Of a stretch of 64,000 bases of DNA, positions 7,612 to 16,176 are shown in pieces. Under the pieces are notes generated by a model. It had not been told where the DNA came from, did not search any database, and was given only the letters and a program-made list of their open reading frames with translations. Origin of the DNA: Gilvimarinus sp. DA14. GTDB taxonomy: Bacteria; Pseudomonadota; Gammaproteobacteria; Pseudomonadales; Cellvibrionaceae. The first letter of the stretch is position 1; each line of letters opens with the position of its first letter. Position numbers and translations under genes: made by a program. The stretch spans positions 62,001 to 126,000 of the forward strand of contig NZ_CP100350.1 in assembly GCF_024204685.1 (NCBI RefSeq), written 5' to 3'.

Positions 7612-9450
7612 ATGAAAACTCTCAGCTTAAAAGCCGCTGTGGCTTTTTGCAGTGCCTGTGTGTTAACCGCCTGCGGCAGTAGCGGTGGCACCTCCAACCC
7701 GCCCAGTAATCAGTCCAGTAGCCAGAGCAGTGAGGCCGTATCTTCAAGTTCCAGCTCCAGCGCGGTTAGCAGCGCCAGCAGCTCGGCGGTAACCAGTGCC
7801 GGGCGCATTAAGCTAAACCAGCTGGGCTACGCCCCCCAGGCCAGCAAAGTGGCCGTGGTGCCCGAGGTGGCCGCCAGCCAGTTCAGCGTGATAGATACCG
7901 CCGATAACAGCGTGGTTTACACCGGTGACTTAAGCGCCGCCGCGCGCTGGGCACCGGCCAATCAAACCGTGGCCCTGGCCGATTTTAGCGAGCTGCAAAC
8001 CCCCGGGACCTACCGTTTGCAGGTCGAGGGCGCAGAGTTATCCGACCCCTTCGAAGTCGGCGGCTCGCCCTACGCCGAGCTTAACGCCGCGGCGATTAAA
8101 GCCTACTACTACAACCGCGCCAGTACCGAGCTTTTACCCGAGCACGCCGGCACCTGGGCCCGCGCCGCCGGCCACCCCGACACTAATGTGCTGGTGCACG
8201 AATCCGCCGCCAGCACCGAGCGCCCGGCGGGCACCGCTATTAGCGCCCCCAAAGGTTGGTATGACGCCGGCGATTTTGGCAAATACATTGTGAATTCGGG
8301 TATTTCTACCTACACCTTGCTGGCGGCCCTGGAGCATAACGGCGATTACTACGCCGACCAGGATCTGAATATCCCCGAAAGCGGCAATGCCATTCCCGAC
8401 TTGTTAGACGAGGCCATGTGGAATCTGGAGTGGATGCTGGATATGCAAGACCCCAACGACGGCGGCGTGTATCACAAGCTGACCACCAAAGGCTTTGCCG
8501 GCGCGGTAATGCCCGCCGAGGGCACCGCCCAGCGCTATGTGGTGCAAAAGGGCACTGCCGCCGCGCTTAACTTCGCCGCGGTTATGGCAACCGCCAGTCG
8601 GGTTGTGGCCGACTACGAGGAGGTTTACTCGGGCTTGTCCGATGAAATGCTGGCGGCCGCGGAATCGGCTTGGCAATGGGCCCAGGCCAACCCCAATGTC
8701 GCCTATAACCAGCCCAGCGACATCAGCACCGGCGCCTATGGCGATGGCAGCTTTGGCGACGAATTTGCCTGGGCCGCGGCCGAGCTGTACATCACCACCG
8801 GCAATGACGATTACTACCAGGCACTGGATTTGCCCTCCCAGGGCATCGGCAACCCCGGGTGGTCGTACACCGCTGCCTTGGCGTGGATGTCGCTGGCCCA
8901 CCACCGCAATCATTTAACCGACGCGGCGGATGTGTCGCTGATTGAATCGGGTATTAAAAACTTTGCCGACCAGCTGGCCGGTGAAAGCGAGGCATCGGCT
9001 TACGGGGTCGCTCTTTCCGAAGGCGATATGTACTGGGGTAGTAACGGCGGCGCTCTTAACAAAGCCATGATGCTACTACAAGGCTACCGCTTAAACGGCG
9101 ATGCTCGCTATGTTCAAGCCGCACAAGCCTTGCTGGACTACGCCTTGGGTCGCAACCCCACGGACTACAGCTATGTAACTGGCTTTGGCGAGCGTCCGCC
9201 CATGCACATTCACCACCGTCAGTCCGAAGCCGACGGGATCGTTGATCCGGTACCCGGCTTTCTCGCCGGCGGACCCAACACCGACGCGCAAAACGACTGC
9301 GGCGCCGATCAGTATCCCGCCGGCAACGAAGCCAAAGCCCGCGCCTATTTGGACCACTGGTGCAGCTATTCCACCAACGAAGTTACCATTAATTGGAACG
9401 CGCCTTTGGTGTATGTGAGTGGGGCTTTGGATGAGTATTATGGGGAGTGA
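7612..9450 (+). CDS. GH9 endoglucanase-type cellulase, surface lipoprotein
   Basis: The 612-residue protein has a lipoprotein signal ending in LTAC (Cys21), a Ser-rich linker at about 30-62, an Ig-like CelD_N domain at about 64-150 (IKLNQLGYAPQASKVAVV), then a GH9 (alpha/alpha)6 barrel. Catalytic signatures are visible: GWYDAGDFGKY near 216-226 with the two Asp residues, MHIHHRQS near 531-538, and STNEVTINWNAPLVYV near 586-600 with the general-acid Glu. It should hydrolyse beta-1,4-glucan or cello-oligosaccharides while anchored to the outer membrane. AGGAAG precedes the ATG. Monocistronic. The Ser-rich linker is typical of Cellvibrio-Saccharophagus enzymes. Confidence 0.93.
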   Translation: MKTLSLKAAVAFCSACVLTACGSSGGTSNPPSNQSSSQSSEAVSSSSSSSAVSSASSSAVTSAGRIKLNQLGYAPQASKVAVVPEVAASQFSVIDTADNSVVYTGDLSAAARWAPANQTVALADFSELQTPGTYRLQVEGAELSDPFEVGGSPYAELNAAAIKAYYYNRASTELLPEHAGTWARAAGHPDTNVLVHESAASTERPAGTAISAPKGWYDAGDFGKYIVNSGISTYTLLAALEHNGDYYADQDLNIPESGNAIPDLLDEAMWNLEWMLDMQDPNDGGVYHKLTTKGFAGAVMPAEGTAQRYVVQKGTAAALNFAAVMATASRVVADYEEVYSGLSDEMLAAAESAWQWAQANPNVAYNQPSDISTGAYGDGSFGDEFAWAAAELYITTGNDDYYQALDLPSQGIGNPGWSYTAALAWMSLAHHRNHLTDAADVSLIESGIKNFADQLAGESEASAYGVALSEGDMYWGSNGGALNKAMMLLQGYRLNGDARYVQAAQALLDYALGRNPTDYSYVTGFGERPPMHIHHRQSEADGIVDPVPGFLAGGPNTDAQNDCGADQYPAGNEAKARAYLDHWCSYSTNEVTINWNAPLVYVSGALDEYYGE

Positions 9451-9455
9451 TGAAA

Positions 9456-9641
9456 GTCTGACGTCGGAGGTCTGATGTCTGACGCGATGAAAATGCGGTA
9501 CGCAGAACGCAGAACGCGGAACGCAAATAAAGGCGCGGAACGCTGAACGCGGAATGCGGAATGTAATAGCGTCGGACGTCTGAGGTCGGATGTCTGATGC
9601 TGTGGAAAAATGCAGTATGTGAAACGCTTAACGCGGAACGC
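9456..9641. repeat. Cluster of heptamer arrays, two sequence families
   Basis: The cellulase 3' flank is packed with 7-nt tandem units. Family 1 (30 nt, four heptamers plus GC) occurs at 9456-9485 (GTCTGAC, GTCGGAG, GTCTGAT, GTCTGAC) and 9571-9600 (GTCGGAC, GTCTGAG, GTCGGAT, GTCTGAT). Family 2 uses units such as ACGCAGA, ACGCGGA and ACGCTGA and occurs at about 9494-9525, 9533-9563 and 9620-9641. No coding frame is plausible; the 342-bp gap is made of these repeats and a terminator. Confidence 0.85.
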
Positions 9642-9644
9642 AAA

Positions 9645-9679
9645 AGAAGGGGCAGGCCTAGTGGTTTGCCCCTTTTTAT
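9645..9679 (+). terminator. Bidirectional terminator-like hairpin
   Basis: AAGGGGCA pairs with TGCCCCTT across a 12-nt loop and is followed by TTTATT. It lies between the cellulase and the convergent sulfide operon. Confidence 0.65.
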
Positions 9680-9760
9680 TGTGAGATTTATGGGTAAAAA
9701 TTTAGACCTAGTCTGACAAAAAAACTTGAAAGCGCTTGAGCCAAAACCGCGATAATTTTG

Positions 9761-9787
9761 TTCCGCGTTCCGCGTCGGACATCCGAC
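9761..9787 (-). repeat. Truncated heptamer-array element
   Basis: Read on the minus strand: GTCGGAT, GTCCGAC, GC, then two AACGCGG-type units. It joins a half-length family 1 element to family 2 units just beyond the stop of the persulfide dioxygenase gene. Confidence 0.65.
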
Positions 9788-9792
9788 ATTCC

Positions 9793-10482
9793 TTAAACCT
9801 CCCCACAAGCCTGATTCGCCGGCACGGCCACGTCCATCATTTTGGGGTTGGGTAAATCCAGCGAGTTCATTAAGTTCACATACTCTTCCACGTCTTTGAC
9901 TTGAAGGCGCGGGTTGTGGGCGCTTTCTTCGCCAATGGTGCTGACCATCCAGCCTTTGTAATCGTGGCCGGGGTAAACCCAGGTGTCGGCGGGCAGCATT
10001 AGTAAATTGCTGAACAAGCTCTGGTACTGATCCCGCGCATTGCCGTTTTGAAAATCCGTGCGTCCGGTGCCGCGAATCAATAAAGTATCGCCGGTAAACA
10101 CCGAGGTTTCGCCGTCGTGCTCCAACATAAACGTGTAAGAGTCGTCGGTATGGCCCGGGGTGTACAGTGTGGTAAGTGTCAGTCCGCCCACGTTTAAGGT
10201 ATCGCCATCGCGGTAAGTGCCATTGGCGCAGTCGGCTTTGGACTGCTCGCCCACGCGCGTTTCGCAGCCGGTCAGCTCGCGCAGTTTTCCCAGCGCAGTA
10301 ATATGGTCGGCGTGGGTGTGGGTGTCGATGGCCAGCACCAATGTTAAATCCAGCTCTTTTAACAAAGTGATGTAGCTGTCGGTATTGTCTATCACCGGAT
10401 CAATCAACACCGCCTGGCCTTGGTCGGCGAGCAAGTAAGTGTAGGTACTGGATGTTTTGTCGAACAATTGTCTAAAAATCAT
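9793..10482 (-). CDS. ETHE1-like persulfide dioxygenase (metallo-beta-lactamase fold)
   Basis: A 229-residue MBL-fold enzyme. The metal-binding HTHADH lies at residues 55-60, followed by TPGHTDDSY near 108-116, GDTLLIRG near 130-137 and YPGHDYKG near 169-176. This set, with GTGRTDFQNG, is characteristic of ETHE1 and bacterial Blh/PDO proteins, which use non-heme iron to oxidise glutathione persulfide to sulfite. It is the last gene of a four-gene operon with a TauE/SafE exporter, a rhodanese and an ArsR-type regulator, which supports a role in sulfide or persulfide detoxification rather than glyoxalase II activity. Cytoplasmic. Confidence 0.88.
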   Translation of the reverse strand: MIFRQLFDKTSSTYTYLLADQGQAVLIDPVIDNTDSYITLLKELDLTLVLAIDTHTHADHITALGKLRELTGCETRVGEQSKADCANGTYRDGDTLNVGGLTLTTLYTPGHTDDSYTFMLEHDGETSVFTGDTLLIRGTGRTDFQNGNARDQYQSLFSNLLMLPADTWVYPGHDYKGWMVSTIGEESAHNPRLQVKDVEEYVNLMNSLDLPNPKMMDVAVPANQACGEV

Positions 10483-10492
10483 CTGAATATCC

Positions 10493-11311
10493 TCACGAAA
10501 ATAAACTTACAATAGAAATAGCCACCAGCGAGACGGCAAACACTTTTTGTTTAACCACATGGTTAATCTTGCCGCTGACCCATTGGCCCAGCATCATCCC
10601 CGCAATACCACCGGCGGCAATTTGCCCGAGCATGCTCACGTCTAACGCGCCGCCCATTTGCCAGTAGCTGATAAACCCGGCGCCACTGATAACCGCAATA
10701 ATCACCAGCGAGGTCGCCACCGCCTGGGCCATACCAATGCGGCTTAAAAACAGCAGCAGGGGGACAATCAAAAAGCCGCCGCCCACGCCGAATAACCCAG
10801 ACAGTAAACCCACTAACAATCCGCCCAGCGCCAGCCCGGCCATGCAGCGCGGGCGCAGTTGAAACTGGCCGCTGGGGCTTAAGCGGCAAAGCGGGCCTTC
10901 AAGGGTATAGTCGCCCGGATTGGCGCGGGTGACCTTGGTCTCCTCTGGCGAGCGCAGGGCACTGAGATACATACGCGCGGCGATCACTAACGCCAGCACA
11001 TTAAACCCAATCAACAGCGCGGTTTCGGGTAAGCGCTGCACCAGCCATTGCCCCAGCGGGGCACTGATAACACCGCCGGCGCCCAGCACCAACGCGGGCA
11101 CCCACAAAATGCGCCGGTTTCCCCGGTTGCGCAGGCTGCCGTATAAAGCGCTGGCAGCCACGGCCGCCAGGGCAATGCCCGCGGCCTGTTGCATGGGCAG
11201 TTGCAGCAGAATAATCAGCAGGGGCACGGCAAAGACCGAACCGCCCGCACCGGTCAGGCCCAGTACCAGCCCGATAACAACGCCAATTGCTGGGGTGATG
11301 AAAAGCTCCAC
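10493..11311 (-). CDS. TauE/SafE-family sulfite/organosulfur exporter
   Basis: A 272-residue inner-membrane protein with about eight membrane segments. It has the duplicated Gly-rich half-repeat motifs of the family: GLVLGLTGAGGSVFAVPLLI at the N-terminus and LLSGLFGVGGGFLIVPLLL near residues 165-185. Family members export sulfite, sulfoacetate or similar sulfur anions. Ten bases separate its stop from the dioxygenase start. In this operon it most likely expels the sulfite made by the persulfide dioxygenase (inference from context). Confidence 0.87.
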   Translation of the reverse strand: MELFITPAIGVVIGLVLGLTGAGGSVFAVPLLIILLQLPMQQAAGIALAAVAASALYGSLRNRGNRRILWVPALVLGAGGVISAPLGQWLVQRLPETALLIGFNVLALVIAARMYLSALRSPEETKVTRANPGDYTLEGPLCRLSPSGQFQLRPRCMAGLALGGLLVGLLSGLFGVGGGFLIVPLLLFLSRIGMAQAVATSLVIIAVISGAGFISYWQMGGALDVSMLGQIAAGGIAGMMLGQWVSGKINHVVKQKVFAVSLVAISIVSLFS

Positions 11312-11312
11312 A

Positions 11313-11849
11313 TTATCCCCGCTGGTTCCAGCTCATGCGCGCCAGCAACAAGCCCATGGCACAAGTGTCGGTCACACCGGCAAACACCAGGCCCGCACCT
11401 ACAAAGCCGGAAAGGGCGTAAAACATGGGGTTGAGCAGCGCGCCTAAAATAACCCCGACTAATACCAGACTGCCGGCGGTGATGCGCACCTGACGCTCCA
11501 GCGAAATCACATTGCTGTCGCCTTTTTGCAGCGGGGCGTTGTCGTGTTGGCTCAGGGCGTTTACCCCGCCGGTGACAATAATCAGCGGCTCTTCTACTTT
11601 CCCCGCCAGATTATTTGCCGCCATTTCAGCGCGTTTGCCGCTCTGGCACATCAAATAAATAGGCTTGCCTTGCTGGCCGCGGGCCGCCATTTCGGCTTTA
11701 ACCCGCTCGGCGGTAATCTCCTGCACCGGAATAAAAATACTGCCGGGTACATGGGCGTTAGCGGTTTCGGCTGGGGTGCGTACATCCACCACGCAGCAGT
11801 CCGGGTGTTGGTTTAAAAACTCTTGCGTGGTAGCGGTTTTGTGGCTCAT
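11313..11849 (-). CDS. Rhodanese domain protein with C-terminal membrane domain (YgaP-like)
   Basis: A 178-residue sulfurtransferase. The rhodanese domain spans about residues 5-105, with the CVVDVRTPAE motif and the active-site loop CQSGKR starting at Cys68. The C-terminus (about 120-175) has two hydrophobic segments of the DUF2892 type, so the catalytic domain is tethered to the inner membrane as in E. coli YgaP. The ATG at 11849 follows GGGAG; upstream in-frame codons reach into the regulator gene and lack a ribosome site. It probably transfers persulfide sulfur between glutathione and acceptors within this operon. Confidence 0.88.
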   Translation of the reverse strand: MSHKTATTQEFLNQHPDCCVVDVRTPAETANAHVPGSIFIPVQEITAERVKAEMAARGQQGKPIYLMCQSGKRAEMAANNLAGKVEEPLIIVTGGVNALSQHDNAPLQKGDSNVISLERQVRITAGSLVLVGVILGALLNPMFYALSGFVGAGLVFAGVTDTCAMGLLLARMSWNQRG

Positions 11850-11871
11850 GGCTTTGCTCCCGTTTGATACG

Positions 11872-12177
11872 TTAAGGGCAATAAATACTCTGTAATACTT
11901 CAATAATCCGCACCGCGGCATCGCCGTTTAAGCGGTAGTAAATTTTCTGCGAATCGCGCCGGGTGCTGACCAACTCGGCCTCGCGCAGGGCTGCCAAGTG
12001 TTGCGATAGGGCCGACTGAGACAGGGGCACTTGGGTATTCAAATCGCTTACGCTCATCTCACCGTTAATCAGCGCGCACAGAATCATCAGGCGCTTTTCA
12101 TTGGCGAGCATTTTCAAAAGGCCCGCTGCCTGAGTGGCGTTGGCCTGCAGTTGTTCGGGTGTCATGGATTGGTTCAT
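11872..12177 (-). CDS. ArsR-family persulfide-responsive repressor (BigR/SqrR type)
   Basis: A 101-residue winged-helix regulator with the ArsR recognition region LNTQVPLSQSALSQHLAALREAELV (quoted in part: LSQSALSQHLAALR). Two Cys residues, Cys34 and Cys100, are 66 residues apart. Known persulfide sensors BigR (Cys42/Cys108) and SqrR (Cys41/Cys107) have the same spacing and form a tetrasulfide link that releases DNA. This makes a reactive-sulfur sensor far more likely than a metal sensor. It is the first gene of the operon, so it probably represses itself and the downstream sulfur genes through the palindromes at 12192-12250. Confidence 0.88.
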   Translation of the reverse strand: MNQSMTPEQLQANATQAAGLLKMLANEKRLMILCALINGEMSVSDLNTQVPLSQSALSQHLAALREAELVSTRRDSQKIYYRLNGDAAVRIIEVLQSIYCP

Positions 12178-12191
12178 GTTTATCCCTCCGT

Positions 12192-12250
12192 CTATCTAAT
12201 AATATTAGATAGTTCTAAAATAGCAATATCTAAATTAGGATAATCTAATA
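12192..12250. promoter_or_regulatory. Palindromic operator/promoter of the sulfide operon
   Basis: CTATCTAAT (12192-12200) and ATTAGATAG (12204-12212) form a perfect 9-bp inverted repeat around AAT. More ATTAG/CTAAT half-sites follow to about 12250 (ATCTAA, ATTAGGAT, AATCTAAT). It lies directly before the ArsR-type gene and 84 bp before the divergent waaC start, so it is the expected repressor site. Confidence 0.7.
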
Positions 12251-12333
12251 TAATGGCGGAAGTTTTTATCCCATCTCACGAGTCGGCAGCCAGTTAAGGT
12301 ACAATGCGCGCAGTTTTCAGTGGTTGGACGGGT

Positions 12334-13377
12334 ATGCGGGTATTAATCGTTAAATTGAGCTCAATGGGGGACTTGGTGCAGACCTTGCCCGCCGTGACCG
12401 ATGCAGCCCGCGCCATTCCCGGTATTCGTTTTGACTGGGCGGTAGACGAGGCTTTTGCCGAAGTGCCCACCTGGCATCCATCGGTTGAGCGCACTATTGT
12501 CTCGGCCCACCGGCGCTGGAAGCGCAGCCTTAAAACCGCCTGGCGCTCGGGCGAGTTAAAAGCCTATTGGCACACCTTGCGCGAGCAAAAATACGACCTG
12601 GTACTGGATGCGCAAACCAGCTTTAAAAGCGCTACCGTAGCCCGTATGGCTCGCGGTTTACGCGCGGGGCCCGACGCCGATTCGGTACGCGAGAAGGGCG
12701 CCCACCTGTTTTACCAGCGCCGCTTTAACGTGGCCCAGGATATTCTGGCGGTAGACCGCTGGCGCGATTTGTTTGCCGCGGGGCTGGAATACGAGCGCCC
12801 GCAAACGGCCCCCGAGTTTGGCCTGGCCGAGCGCGAGTGGCCCGCGCAGAGCATTACGCACAACCCCTATATAGTGGCCGTAACCAACGCCAGCTGGCCC
12901 ACTAAATGTTTACCGGCACAAAGCTGGCAGGCGCTGATCGATTTGGCCGCGGAAAAGGGGCTGGATGTGCTTTTACCCTGGGGTTCGCCCGCCGAGCGCG
13001 ACGCGGCCGAGCAAATCGCTGCCGGGTGCCGCAACGCCAAGGTACTAGAGCGTATGACGCTGACCCAGTTGGCGGGGCTGCTGCATACAAGCCAGGGCGC
13101 CGTGTGTAACGATACCGGCCTGGCTCATATTTCCGCCGCACTGGGTAAACCCACGGTGACGGCTTACGGCCCGACCGATCCAAAATTAATTGGCGCCACC
13201 GGCCCGCGCTCTACTCATATAGTCGCCCCCGGCTATATTTGTAACGAGTGTGGCAAACGCCTGTGCCGCCACGAAGACGCCACCGCCACTAACGGCCAGC
13301 CGGGCCAGCGCCCGCGCACCCTAAACGCCATAACTGGCGAGCAGCTGTGGCACGCACTTAATCAACTTCAGAACTGA
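12334..13377 (+). CDS. waaC: Lipopolysaccharide heptosyltransferase I
   Basis: The 347-residue GT9-family enzyme adds the first L,D-heptose to Kdo of the LPS inner core on the cytoplasmic side of the inner membrane. Visible family features: the N-terminal [44 protein letters not shown], and the C-terminal donor-binding segment [27 protein letters not shown]. The ATG at 12334 matches the usual N-terminus; an ATG ten codons upstream would add an unrelated peptide. It is followed by gltX after 14 bp, probably on one transcript. Confidence 0.92.
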   Translation: MRVLIVKLSSMGDLVQTLPAVTDAARAIPGIRFDWAVDEAFAEVPTWHPSVERTIVSAHRRWKRSLKTAWRSGELKAYWHTLREQKYDLVLDAQTSFKSATVARMARGLRAGPDADSVREKGAHLFYQRRFNVAQDILAVDRWRDLFAAGLEYERPQTAPEFGLAEREWPAQSITHNPYIVAVTNASWPTKCLPAQSWQALIDLAAEKGLDVLLPWGSPAERDAAEQIAAGCRNAKVLERMTLTQLAGLLHTSQGAVCNDTGLAHISAALGKPTVTAYGPTDPKLIGATGPRSTHIVAPGYICNECGKRLCRHEDATATNGQPGQRPRTLNAITGEQLWHALNQLQN

Positions 13378-13391
13378 CACAAGAGACATTT

Positions 13392-14888
13392 ATGACCGTT
13401 CGCACCCGTATCGCCCCGTCGCCCACTGGCGACCCCCACGTAGGCACCGCTTACATTGCGCTGTTTAACCTGGCCTTTGCCCGCCAGCACGGCGGCCAGT
13501 TTTTGCTGCGCATTGAAGACACGGATCAAACCCGCAGCACCGCCGAATCCGAACAGGCCATTTTAGACAGCCTGCGCTGGTTGGGCCTGGAGTGGGACGA
13601 AGGGCCGGACGTGGGCGGCGAGCACGGCCCCTACCGCCAGAGCGAGCGGATGGATATTTACAAACAATACGCTGACCAGCTGATCGAAAAAGGCCACGCT
13701 TTTTATTGCTTTGCCGCCAGTGAAGAGCTGGACGAAATGCGCCGCGAACAGCAGGCGCGTGGTGAAACTCCCAAATACGATGGTCGCGGTTTAAAACTGA
13801 CCGACGCCGAAGTACAGGCCAAGCTGGCCGCAGGCGAGCCCTATGTGGTGCGCATGAAAATCCCGGAAGAGGGCGTGTGCGTAGTGGACGACATGCTGCG
13901 TGGGAACATTGAAATCGACTGGTCGCAAGTGGATATGCAGGTGCTGCTTAAAGCCGACGGCATGCCCACCTACCACCTGGCGAACGTGGTGGACGACCAT
14001 CTGATGGGCATCACCCACGTGATTCGCGGCGAGGAGTGGATTAACTCCGCCCCCAAACACTTAAAGCTGTACGAATACTTCGGTTGGCAGGCACCGGTGC
14101 TGTGCCACCTGCCACTGCTGCGCAACCCGGATAAATCCAAGCTCAGCAAGCGCAAAAACCCCACCAGTATTCTCTACTACAAAAAGGCCGGCTACTTGCC
14201 CGAAGCGGTGCTTAACTACTTAGGCCGCATGGGCTGGTCCATGCCCGACGAGCGCGAAAAATTCACCCTGGCCGAGATGCAGGAGCACTTTGACATCAAT
14301 CGCGTGAGCCTGGGCGGCCCCATCTTCGATGTGGAAAAGCTCAGCTGGCTGAACGGCTTATGGATTCGCGAAAACCTGGACACGGAAGCACTGGCCGATC
14401 GCCTTGGCGAGTGGATGCTGAACCGCGACAACCTGCTTAAAGTGCTGCCCCACGCGCAACAGCGCATGGAAACCCTGGGCGATTTTATCCCCCTGGTGGC
14501 CTTTCTGGCCTCGGGCCAACTGCCTCTTACCGAGCAAAGCTTTGCCGACAACAAGCTGGAACTGGACGAGCAAAAGCAGTTGCTGCAATTTGCCCTGTGG
14601 CGCCTTGAGGCGCTGCGCAGCTGGGAGCGCGATGAAATCTTTAACGCCCTTAAAGAGCTGTCGGGCCAAATGGGCATTAAGCTTAAAGACTTTTTGGCGC
14701 CGATTTTTGTCGCTATTGCCGGCACCACGGCGTCTTTCTCGGTGATGGATTCTATGACGCTGCTGGGCCCGGATATGAGCCGCACGCGTTTGCGTCAGGC
14801 GATTAATGTGTTGGGGGAGCCTGGGAAGAAGCAGCTTAAGAAGCTTGAGAAAGCCTATCAGGCTTTGGGTGTTAATCCTGAGGATTAA
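13392..14888 (+). CDS. gltX: Glutamyl-tRNA synthetase
   Basis: The 498-residue class I synthetase charges tRNA-Glu. It shows the HIGH-type motif in [16 protein letters not shown] (residues 9-24), [12 protein letters not shown], and the KMSKS-equivalent KLSKR near residue 250, then the alpha-helical anticodon-binding half. Length is typical for bacterial GltX. The ATG gives the canonical [13 protein letters not shown] start. Confidence 0.96.
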   Translation: MTVRTRIAPSPTGDPHVGTAYIALFNLAFARQHGGQFLLRIEDTDQTRSTAESEQAILDSLRWLGLEWDEGPDVGGEHGPYRQSERMDIYKQYADQLIEKGHAFYCFAASEELDEMRREQQARGETPKYDGRGLKLTDAEVQAKLAAGEPYVVRMKIPEEGVCVVDDMLRGNIEIDWSQVDMQVLLKADGMPTYHLANVVDDHLMGITHVIRGEEWINSAPKHLKLYEYFGWQAPVLCHLPLLRNPDKSKLSKRKNPTSILYYKKAGYLPEAVLNYLGRMGWSMPDEREKFTLAEMQEHFDINRVSLGGPIFDVEKLSWLNGLWIRENLDTEALADRLGEWMLNRDNLLKVLPHAQQRMETLGDFIPLVAFLASGQLPLTEQSFADNKLELDEQKQLLQFALWRLEALRSWERDEIFNALKELSGQMGIKLKDFLAPIFVAIAGTTASFSVMDSMTLLGPDMSRTRLRQAINVLGEPGKKQLKKLEKAYQALGVNPED

Positions 14889-14987
14889 TGGTTTGTCGGC
14901 ACAGGGATGTGCCTGATTATCCTTCTTTGGGGGCTGCGTTCTGGTTGGTTCCCAGTTGTCTTACTTTTTCTCTTAATTAGATGTTTT

Positions 14988-15230
14988 CGTAATTCTTGCC
15001 CTCTATCGCCGGGCGGGCGAGTCACTTTTCTTTGTTTGGGCAAAGAAAACTAACGAAAAGAAAGCCCACCCCGGCGTCTGGCCCTTCGGGTTCCCTCGCT
15101 CCGGCCAATTTTTGAGGGCCGTATCGACGCGCCGTCCCTGGCGCGGCGATACTTGCGCACGCGTCCATGCGTGCTTACCCACAAAAATAGGCCTCCGCTC
15201 GGCTCAGTCGCAGGGGCCCCGTGGGGTGCC
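14988..15230. repeat. Structured repeat R, copy 1
   Basis: A GC-rich block of about 240 bp, repeated at 15648-15883 and, more diverged, at 23269-23496. It starts CGTAATTCTTGCCCTCT and ends near GTGGGGTGCC. Internal hairpins include GCGCC/GGCGC around GTCCCT, GCACGC/GCGTGC around GTCCAT, and TTTTCTTTG/CAAAGAAAA. In the other copies the stems differ but still pair. The preceding 100 bp after gltX show no feature. Short frames here are not convincing genes. Confidence 0.75.
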
Positions 15231-15399
15231 GGGTTCGAGGTTGAGGGGTGGAAAGCATACAGAAATACGCATCTTCTGGTTTGTTGTTGGAAAATTCGTC
15301 ACTTCGTGCAATCACTGGTCAGGCTGGCTAACTCGCTGAAATTTATTAACTAAAAGTGTTGACGGATTTTCGGTTCGAGCTTCTATGCGCACTTCTTTC

Positions 15400-15454
15400 G
15401 GGGCCTTAGCTCAGCTGGGAGAGCGCAACACTGGCAGTGTTGAGGTTAATGGTT
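15400..15454 (+). pseudogene. tRNA-Ala(GGC) interrupted in the T arm
   Basis: The first 49 bases equal those of the intact tRNA-Ala at 16066, including D arm and the GGC anticodon loop. The variable and T-arm region then changes (TTAAT for CAGCG), and after GGTTC the sequence jumps into a hairpin element (15451-15534). A tRNA-like 3' sequence ATCCCGCTAGGC follows the element. Its promoter is also weaker (TTGACG and TCTATG) than that of the intact copy. Probably not a functional tRNA unless the insert is removed from RNA. Confidence 0.75.
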
Positions 15455-15534
15455 CACAAAATGGCAGGATAGCCATTTTGCACAGCGGAGCTGCCCGTAG
15501 GGCGAGGGCCACGGAAGGCCCGAGTGCATCCCGC
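15451..15534 (+). repeat. Structured hairpin element, copy A (inside tRNA-Ala T arm)
   Basis: Order of parts: GGTTCAC; stem 1 AAAATGGC/GCCATTTT around AGGATA; GCAC; mini-stem AGC-GGA-GCT; GCCCGTAGGG; stem 3 GGGCC/GGCCC around ACGGAA; then GTGCATCCCGC. Copies B (22878) and C (23069) keep the single-stranded words and loop style but have different, still complementary stems in most positions. Confidence 0.75.
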
Positions 15535-15647
15535 TAGGCGGGGGTTCTATCAGTGCCGAACGGCTATCGAAGTCCTGAGTGCTTCCGTTAAAGGCTTTTC
15601 TGGGTTTGCTTCGGCGCGTCTAAAGGCGCTCTTTGTCTACGGTTTAG

Positions 15648-15883
15648 CGTAATTCTTGCCCTCTGTCGCCGGACGGGCGAAGCACTTTTCTGCTTGTCCA
15701 GCAAAGTACTCAAAAGAGGACACCCCGGCGTCTGGCCCTTCGGGTTCTCTCGCTCCGACCGATTTTTGAGGGCCGTATCGACAGGCCTTCCGTGGCCTGG
15801 CGATACTTGCGCAAACGTCCTGTTTGCTTACCCACAAAAATAGCCCTGCGCTCGGCTCAGTCGCAGGGGCCCCGTGGGGTGCC
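15648..15883. repeat. Structured repeat R, copy 2
   Basis: Second copy of the 240-bp block. Stem substitutions relative to copy 1 keep pairing: AGGCC/GGCCT around TTCCGT replaces GCGCC/GGCGC, and GCAAAC/GTTTGC around GTCCT replaces GCACGC/GCGTGC. Between copy A of the hairpin element and this block (15535-15647) lies a stretch that resembles the one after copy C at 23168. Confidence 0.75.
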
Positions 15884-16023
15884 AATTCCAAAGTTTGGAC
15901 GTAGGTTTGGCGGTTGGCTAGAGGCCATAATGCCCGTTCTCCTTCCGCATTGTTGAAAAACTCAGCAAATTGCATAAGCACCGTTCAGTCTCGCTAACTC
16001 GCTAAATTTATTGACTAAAAGTG

Positions 16024-16052
16024 TTGACAGATTTCTGATTCGAGCCTAATAT
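16024..16052 (+). promoter_or_regulatory. Sigma-70 promoter of tRNA-Ala
   Basis: TTGACA (16024-16029), 17-bp spacer, TAATAT (16047-16052), 13 bp before the tRNA. Near-consensus and strong. Confidence 0.85.
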
Positions 16053-16065
16053 GCGCACCTCTTTC

Positions 16066-16141
16066 GGGGCCTTAGCTCAGCTGGGAGAGCGCAACACTGG
16101 CAGTGTTGAGGTCAGCGGTTCGATCCCGCTAGGCTCCACCA
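16066..16141 (+). tRNA. tRNA-Ala (anticodon GGC)
   Basis: A 76-nt cloverleaf with encoded CCA. The acceptor stem GGGGCCT/AGGCTCC contains the G3-U70 pair that identifies alanine tRNA. The D arm is GCTC/GAGC, the anticodon stem CAACA/TGTTG encloses CTGGCAG with anticodon GGC, and the T arm is AGCGG-TTCGATC-CCGCT. Its 3' end is the attachment site of the island that follows. Confidence 0.97.
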
Positions 16142-16142
16142 A
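16130..16142 (+). other. Left attachment site (attL) in the tRNA 3' end
   Basis: The tRNA 3' end GCTAGGCTCCACCAA (16128-16142) is followed by island DNA with an integrase 179 bp away. A near copy, GCTAGGC-CCACCAA (one base shorter), is found at about 22778-22791 in front of a second terminator. Inferred, not proven. Confidence 0.5.
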
Positions 16143-16176
16143 TTTTAGTACCTTTGAGTACTCGCACCATCCTAGA

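Noticed and set aside
15112-15353. Open frames inside repeat R copies
   Set aside because: Frames overlap each other, are interrupted or shifted in the other copies, and the conserved feature is hairpin pairing rather than a protein.
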